From Patescibacteria group bacterium (lineage in GTDB: Bacteria > Patescibacteriota > Minisyncoccia > UBA6257 > GWB1-50-10), in NCBI GenBank assembly GCA_024239035.1, contig JANBVK010000001.1, positions 1 to 42,261 of the forward strand: a DNA stretch of 42,261 nucleotides, written 5' to 3'. The position numbers and the translations under genes are program-made. The notes under the pieces were generated by a model. It made no database searches, was not told the origin of the DNA, and saw nothing but the letters and a program-made list of their open reading frames with translations. Positions 39,170 to 42,261 of this stretch are shown one piece after another. Each line of letters begins with the position of its first letter. Within the stretch, counting starts at the first letter, position 1.

Positions 39170-39207
39170 ACCTACTCACTTGACTCGTTAGGAGTAGGTA
39201 TTAGAAT
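39170..39207 (+). promoter_or_regulatory. Promoter with overlapping operator-like inverted repeat
   Basis: TTGACT (39180-39185), 16 bases, TAGAAT (39202-39207), with arms ACCTACTC (39170-39177) and GAGTAGGT (39192-39199) around the -35. The layout suggests a repressor site before the gene at 39216; the short distance from -10 to ATG is 8 bases, again nearly leaderless. Confidence 0.6.
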
Positions 39208-39215
39208 TATGGCAT

Positions 39216-39467
39216 ATGAAACCAAAAGTAAACCGAAATGAGGAAATTGTTGCGCTCCACGATCATGACCCTATTAAGTATTCTTTTGGCAATCTTGCGA
39301 AAAAATACAGGAATTCAAAGACAAAAAAGCCACTTTCTAAACAAACAATTTACGAGATTTATATTCGAGAAAAAGCAAGGCGTGGAAATAAGAGTGCGCT
39401 TAATTCATCACTCGTGAAAAACAAGTATCCGCAGTTTTTGAAGCGTAAGGAGTTATCCACAGTTTGA
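39216..39467 (+). CDS. Small DNA-binding protein (candidate regulator or excisionase)
   Basis: 83 aa. It reads as a helix-turn-helix: SFGNLAKKYRNSKTKKPLSK, then QTIYEIYIREKARR. It is basic throughout. Its position between integrase and attR, and the operator-like repeat over its promoter, make it the best candidate for the lysogeny switch or directionality factor. The last codons contain a perfect DnaA box (TTATCCACA, 39453-39461). Confidence 0.6.
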   Translation: MKPKVNRNEEIVALHDHDPIKYSFGNLAKKYRNSKTKKPLSKQTIYEIYIREKARRGNKSALNSSLVKNKYPQFLKRKELSTV

Positions 39468-39484
39468 TATTTGATATCGTAAGG

Positions 39485-39594
39485 AGTATAAGTATACTAA
39501 AAATAAGAAAGCACATTAGAAATCAAATAAAATAAATTGCTCGCCTGCCGAGTTCGTGACTGTGGCCACAGTCATGGGTTCAGCAGACGAGCAA
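39485..39594. repeat. Palindromic sites in the attR arm
   Basis: AGTATA-AG-TATACT (39485-39498), then a long hairpin: TTGCTCG-c-CTGC (39537-39548) pairs with GCAG-a-CGAGCAA (39583-39594) and encloses a perfect 16-bp palindrome GACTGTGGCCACAGTC (39558-39573). The gap 39468-39619 holds no gene. These may be integrase arm or regulator sites. Confidence 0.6.
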
Positions 39595-39619
39595 CATGGG
39601 GCATTTCTGCTCCTGCACT

Positions 39620-39676
39620 AAGAAGTTTTGCCGTTGGTGTAGAAAACACCAAACTCACAAAGAGAGCAAGAAGTAG
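39620..39676 (+). pseudogene. attR: displaced 3' end of host rpmG
   Basis: 57 bases encode KKFCRWCRKHQTHKESKK and a stop, the end of bL33, without the first two thirds of the gene. It lies 12 bases before tRNA-Trp, so the native order was very likely rpmG, tRNA-Trp. Confidence 0.88.
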
Positions 39677-39688
39677 TTTTCTGTCTTA

Positions 39689-39759
39689 GGGGGTATAGTT
39701 CAATGGCAGAACGGCGGTCTCCAAAACCGTTAATCTGGGTTCGAATCCTAGTACCCCCG
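39689..39759 (+). tRNA. tRNA-Trp (CCA)
   Basis: An acceptor stem GGGGGTA/TACCCCC, an anticodon loop CTCCAAA giving CCA, a T-arm CTGGG-TTCGAAT-CCTAG, and discriminator G. Confidence 0.95.
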
Positions 39760-39770
39760 CAAATTTTGAA

Positions 39771-39794
39771 GACGTCCCCTTGTGGGACGTTTTT
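39771..39794 (+). terminator. Terminator after tRNA-Trp
   Basis: ACGTCCC-cttgt-GGGACGT followed by TTTT. The stretch 39795-39902 beyond it holds nothing that I can identify. Confidence 0.85.
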
Positions 39795-39902
39795 GAAATT
39801 TTGTAGTGGGATTTGAACAGGGAAAAGCTTGAAATTCACCTACCTCTCCAATACCACAAACTCCGCCTCGGGGAGGGTATTAGAACTTTTTAGGATCTAT
39901 TC

Positions 39903-39908
39903 TAAAAT
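39903..39908 (+). promoter_or_regulatory. -10 box of the 39915 gene (leaderless type)
   Basis: TAAAAT ends 6 bases before the ATG; the -35 (TTAGAA at 39880, 17 bases away) is weak. Confidence 0.4.
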
Positions 39909-39914
39909 TAGAAT

Positions 39915-40613
39915 ATGGAATATAAGCTTACATACTTTATAGTGGGCATTGGATTCTTGTTATTATGGTTATTCCTTTTTTTATGGCGTAAAGATACTAG
40001 AAAGGAAATGCTCAGTATGTCTGTTATTTTGGGAATTTTAGGGCCCATATCTAACTCATTATTTATTAAAGATTGGTGGACTCCTTTAACAATAGATGGC
40101 ACAGGTGTTGGTCTCATTGATTCTATATTAGTCGGATTTGCGATCGGTGGCATAGTTGGTGTTATTTATGAGGATATATTTAGAAAAAAACACAGGAGAG
40201 ATAAAAGATTAATCTCAAATAAAGAGCGGGTGTTATTTTATCTAATGGTCCCAGTTTCTTTAGGTATCTTTTTTGGTGGTTTCTACTTTTTTGAATTAAA
40301 TAGTTTCATAACAAGCACGTTAGCTCTTCTTGTTCCAGCTTTAGTGATTTTAATTAGAAGACCCGATTTAATTAAAGAGGCGTTCGTTACTGGCATACTT
40401 CTTGTGATAGTAGCTTTTGTGGTATATAACTTTGTTGAATTATTAACTCCTGGTTGGATACAAGCCTTTTTCCATTTTCAAAACACGCCAGCTATTATAA
40501 TATTCAATTTACCAATTGATGATATGTTTCATTATTTTTTCTTAGGTCTTTTTGCGGGACCACTATATGAATATTGGTGGGGCTTTAAACTAGTAAAGAA
40601 AGAGAGTAAATAA
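39915..40613 (+). CDS. Polytopic membrane protein, possibly lycopene-cyclase-domain-like
   Basis: 232 aa with six or seven membrane segments (YFIVGIGFLLLWLFLFLW, VGLIDSILVGFAIGGIVGVI, FYLMVPVSLGIFFGGFYFF, LALLVPALVILI, GILLVIVAFVVYNFVELL, and the last FHYFFLGLFAGPLYEYW). The motif NLPIDDMFHYFF resembles the Pro-Ile-Glu-Glu-x-x-F motif of the lycopene cyclase fold, which is common in small Patescibacteria membrane proteins. The similarity is weak and no carotenoid gene is in view. Terminator at 40624. Confidence 0.7.
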   Translation: MEYKLTYFIVGIGFLLLWLFLFLWRKDTRKEMLSMSVILGILGPISNSLFIKDWWTPLTIDGTGVGLIDSILVGFAIGGIVGVIYEDIFRKKHRRDKRLISNKERVLFYLMVPVSLGIFFGGFYFFELNSFITSTLALLVPALVILIRRPDLIKEAFVTGILLVIVAFVVYNFVELLTPGWIQAFFHFQNTPAIIIFNLPIDDMFHYFFLGLFAGPLYEYWWGFKLVKKESK

Positions 40614-40623
40614 TTACCACTTT

Positions 40624-40647
40624 TCGGAAGTCCGACTTCTGATTTTT
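40624..40647 (+). terminator. Terminator after the membrane protein
   Basis: TCGGAAGT-ccg-ACTTCTGA with one G-T pair, followed by TTTTT. Confidence 0.7.
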
Positions 40648-40689
40648 GGGGTCTTCGGCGTGTTTTTTGAGCGCTTCTAGCGTAGGATT

Positions 40690-40698
40690 TGGTATAAT
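40690..40698 (+). promoter_or_regulatory. ppa promoter, extended -10 (leaderless type)
   Basis: TGGTATAAT, ending 7 bases before the ATG at 40706, so the transcript should begin at or next to the ATG. Confidence 0.7.
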
Positions 40699-40705
40699 TC
40701 AGATC

Positions 40706-41164
40706 ATGAAAATCTTTATTGAAAACGAGGCAGGATCAAATCAGAAGAATCTTTATAACGAGAAAACCTTAGAATATAAGAAAACAGTGACAGTTTCTCG
40801 TGAATATCCGTATCCATACGGATTTATCTTAAATACCACAAATTCCGATGGTGATAATCTTGATTGCTTTATCATTACCGACAAAAAACTTCAGTCAGGG
40901 AAAATTTATGACTGTGAACCGGTTGGACTAATGGAACAAACAGAAACAGCCTGGGGACCTGACAGAAAAGGAGTAGAAGAACAAGACCATAATATTCTTG
41001 CGCTTCTGGAAGGAGAGAGTGCTGAGATAAATGATTTAGTTAAAGAAAAGCTTACAAACTTTGTACTCCATGTGTTTGATCACGTAAAAGGGAAGACTGT
41101 TCGGGTTGGAAAGTTTTTTGGAAAAGAAGAGGCACTTAAAGAGATTAAGAAATCATTGGATTGA
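40706..41164 (+). CDS. ppa: Divergent soluble inorganic pyrophosphatase-like protein
   Basis: 152 aa from the ATG at 40706, set by the -10 box. The family core is present: YPYPYGFILNTTNSDGDNLD keeps the Tyr-Gly and the three metal-binding Asp of DGDxxD, followed by the CEPVGLM strand. Compared with E. coli Ppa (176 aa) it is shorter, has an insertion in the second metal loop (QTETAWGPDRKG), has Asn where Lys104 is expected, and lacks the Tyr141-Lys142 pair (HVFD in place of HYKD). It may therefore be slow or have another phosphate substrate. Alignment is by eye. Confidence 0.78.
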   Translation: MKIFIENEAGSNQKNLYNEKTLEYKKTVTVSREYPYPYGFILNTTNSDGDNLDCFIITDKKLQSGKIYDCEPVGLMEQTETAWGPDRKGVEEQDHNILALLEGESAEINDLVKEKLTNFVLHVFDHVKGKTVRVGKFFGKEEALKEIKKSLD

Positions 41165-41260
41165 TCACGAGCGCCGTTATTACCTCAATTGCATTCAGAA
41201 TGAAGCGGAGTTATTGTTTTAAGAAATAGTGAGTAGAGAGGGGATAGAAAACTTCATTAT

Positions 41261-41614
41261 TTAATCAAGAAGTTTAAGAACATCGCTTTTTGATGTTTTA
41301 GATTTACTAATGGTTCCGCTTGGCAATTCAATTACGTATGGATATATAGGTTTCCAAAAATACATCCGGAAAGGCTTTAATGAGGAGCAGAGCCTCTGAA
41401 CTATAAAATGTTTGTCCACTACTATCACATCAATAACCTCTTTCATAAAAAAGGTATGTATTCCAAGCCGAGTTTCGAATAGCATAGAGCGCGGGTTTGA
41501 GGAGTTTAGAAGCCCTAATACTGAATCAGAAAGACTGGATGCTTTTTTAAGATCCCGCGACAATGTGGTTTTCCGTGTACTGTTATAAAGTATCATTGAT
41601 TTAGAATTATACAT
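41261..41614 (-). CDS. DUF192 family protein
   Basis: 117 aa on the minus strand; the start at 41614 (ATG) is preferred because AAGGA is 9 bases upstream, but a GTG at 41620 is possible. SMLFETRLGIHTFFMKEVID, then DVIVVDKHFIV and YVIELPSGTISK, follow the DUF192 pattern (Met-Leu-Phe-x-x-Arg, Phe-x-Met-Lys, Asp-(I/V)-(I/V)-(F/V)-(I/V)-D, and LExPxG). It lacks the usual signal peptide, so a cytoplasmic role is likely. Function is not established. Confidence 0.75.
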   Translation of the reverse strand: MYNSKSMILYNSTRKTTLSRDLKKASSLSDSVLGLLNSSNPRSMLFETRLGIHTFFMKEVIDVIVVDKHFIVQRLCSSLKPFRMYFWKPIYPYVIELPSGTISKSKTSKSDVLKLLD

Positions 41615-41696
41615 TCCCACACATCCTTAATAAATAGTGATTTATCCTGAACGAAGTTGAAGGAATAGTGGGGTGGCAGGACATAAAACTTTTTTC

Positions 41697-41702
41697 TATA
41701 AT
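41697..41702 (+). promoter_or_regulatory. -10 box of the last gene (leaderless type)
   Basis: A perfect TATAAT ending 8 bases before the ATG at 41711; no clear -35. Before it (41615-41696) is the divergent gap with the DUF192 gene, which contains TCCTGAACGAAGTTGAAGGA, a partly symmetric block. Confidence 0.55.
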
Positions 41703-41710
41703 TTATTCAT

Positions 41711-42261
41711 ATGTTTTTAGAGACAGTAAAGAAAGAAAAACATCTAGGACAGTTAATTGTTGTTGCTTTGTTTACGGCTGTTTTCGCTGGTGCATGGGAC
41801 GTGTGGTGGCATGGATTTTTGGGTCGTGAGAGTTTTTGGTCGCCACCGCATCTTTTGTTGTATTCCGCTGCTATTGTTGCAATCTTTGGGGGTATATATG
41901 GCTGGCGCAAGTATAGAAATAGAGTTTGGAAATGGCTTGGAATTGTATTGTTACTAGTGCCTATTTCAGCCCCATTTGATGAGTTGTGGCACAGGATATT
42001 TGGTGTAGAAGAGATTTCCAGCGTGTTAATACTATGGAGTCCTCCTCACATCATTCTTATTCTTGCTATCACGGTAGCTTTTATTCTACTCTTGCCGATC
42101 ATAAAAGGCAGCGAGGATGTTACAAGTGTACGTGTCTTTACTGCTCTTAATCTTGCCGGACTCTTTTCTCTTTTCTCTATTCTTACAAACCCACTTGAGC
42201 CGATTGGTCCATGGCATCTCCTAGGTTTTTGGGGTGTTGGTATTTTGACCTTTTCGCTTAT
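41711..42261 (+). CDS. Polytopic membrane protein with duplicated WH...PPH motif (3' partial)
   Basis: The frame from the ATG at 41711 runs through the window end (183 codons visible) and is absent from the ORF track. At least five membrane segments are seen (LIVVALFTAVFAGAWDVWW, LLLYSAAIVAIFGGIYGW, WLGIVLLLVPISAPF, HIILILAITVAFILLLPII, LNLAGLFSLFSILT). Two similar units, DVWWHGFLGRESFWSPPHLL (residues 30-49) and DELWHRIFG...WSPPHIIL, each hold an Asp-x-(W/L)-Trp-His and a Ser-Pro-Pro-His, suggesting paired metal or heme ligands. Function unknown. Confidence 0.75.
   Translation, partial: MFLETVKKEKHLGQLIVVALFTAVFAGAWDVWWHGFLGRESFWSPPHLLLYSAAIVAIFGGIYGWRKYRNRVWKWLGIVLLLVPISAPFDELWHRIFGVEEISSVLILWSPPHIILILAITVAFILLLPIIKGSEDVTSVRVFTALNLAGLFSLFSILTNPLEPIGPWHLLGFWGVGILTFSL

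Larger units (their letters stand above)
7513..39676 (+). mobile_element. Integrated tailed prophage (siphovirus-like), about 32 kb
   Basis: The ends are defined by the duplicated rpmG 3' segments (attL 7513-7569, attR 39620-39676). Inside are replication, packaging, head, tail, lysis and integrase genes in the usual order, with nearly all genes on the plus strand and short gaps or ATGA overlaps. No essential virion gene looks broken, so it may be inducible. No classical repressor is recognisable; the 83-aa protein at 39216 is the best candidate regulator. Confidence 0.92.

Noticed and set aside
41640-41676. TCCTGAACGAAGTTGAAGGA as an insertion element
   Set aside because: It is partly symmetric and recalls dispersed repeats, but one copy in the window is not enough for a claim.
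1-42261. CRISPR array, rRNA, transposase
   Set aside because: I saw no regularly spaced repeats, no rRNA signature sequences and no transposase reading frame. The only direct repeats are those listed.

Overview
The window looks like a chromosome segment from a Patescibacteria (Candidate Phyla Radiation, Parcubacteria-like) bacterium carrying one apparently complete tailed prophage. The evidence for the host is a set of short, minimal housekeeping genes (lysine/glutamate-tailed bS16, a 153-residue EF-Ts, a 56-residue bL33), palindromic repeats inside coding genes, and small membrane proteins of unknown function. TGA works as a stop throughout, so this is standard code 11. This placement comes from gene style, not from a search.

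Host left part (1-7569): the 3' end of a surface protein with a peptidoglycan-binding domain, then rpsP, a KhpA-like KH protein, trmD, rpsB, tsf, a small membrane protein and tRNA-Tyr. A GC-richer island follows with an unknown 162-aa protein and an orphan purH, each with its own terminator and a shared promoter type. Then come two tRNA-Thr genes and rpmG. Several host promoters have the -10 box only 6-9 bases before the ATG, which implies leaderless mRNAs.

Prophage (about 7513-39676, about 32 kb): it is integrated in the 3' end of rpmG. The left junction keeps a full rpmG whose last 18 codons and stop recur, mostly with synonymous changes, as a headless remnant at the right junction just before tRNA-Trp. 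Nearly all genes point right. The early module encodes a Sak4-like ATPase, a replication initiator with iterons inside its gene, a ParB-like protein, a HerA-like ATPase, several Cys-rich mini-proteins, a RusA resolvase and a ParB-domain DNA methyltransferase. The late module encodes the terminase pair, a portal-MuF fusion, prohead protease, HK97-fold capsid, connectors, tail terminator, tail tube, frameshifted tail chaperone, a short tape measure, hub proteins, a seven-repeat beta-propeller fibre, an XhlA-like protein, an M23 endolysin and a holin. A tyrosine integrase and a small DNA-binding protein sit at the right end. This describes a short-tailed siphovirus. One gene (30503-30850) runs against the others and looks like a moron.

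Regulation: two related RNA leader elements, each with an extended -10 promoter, a 5' hairpin, a conserved core and a terminator, stand immediately before the portal gene and the fibre gene. A third, unrelated promoter-leader-terminator stands before the integrase. An octamer, AAAGGTCG, recurs on the plus strand, mostly 24-45 bases upstream of start codons. These are the best candidates for something undescribed.

Host right part (39677-42261): tRNA-Trp, a polytopic membrane protein, a divergent inorganic pyrophosphatase, a DUF192 protein on the minus strand, and the start of another membrane protein that runs off the window.
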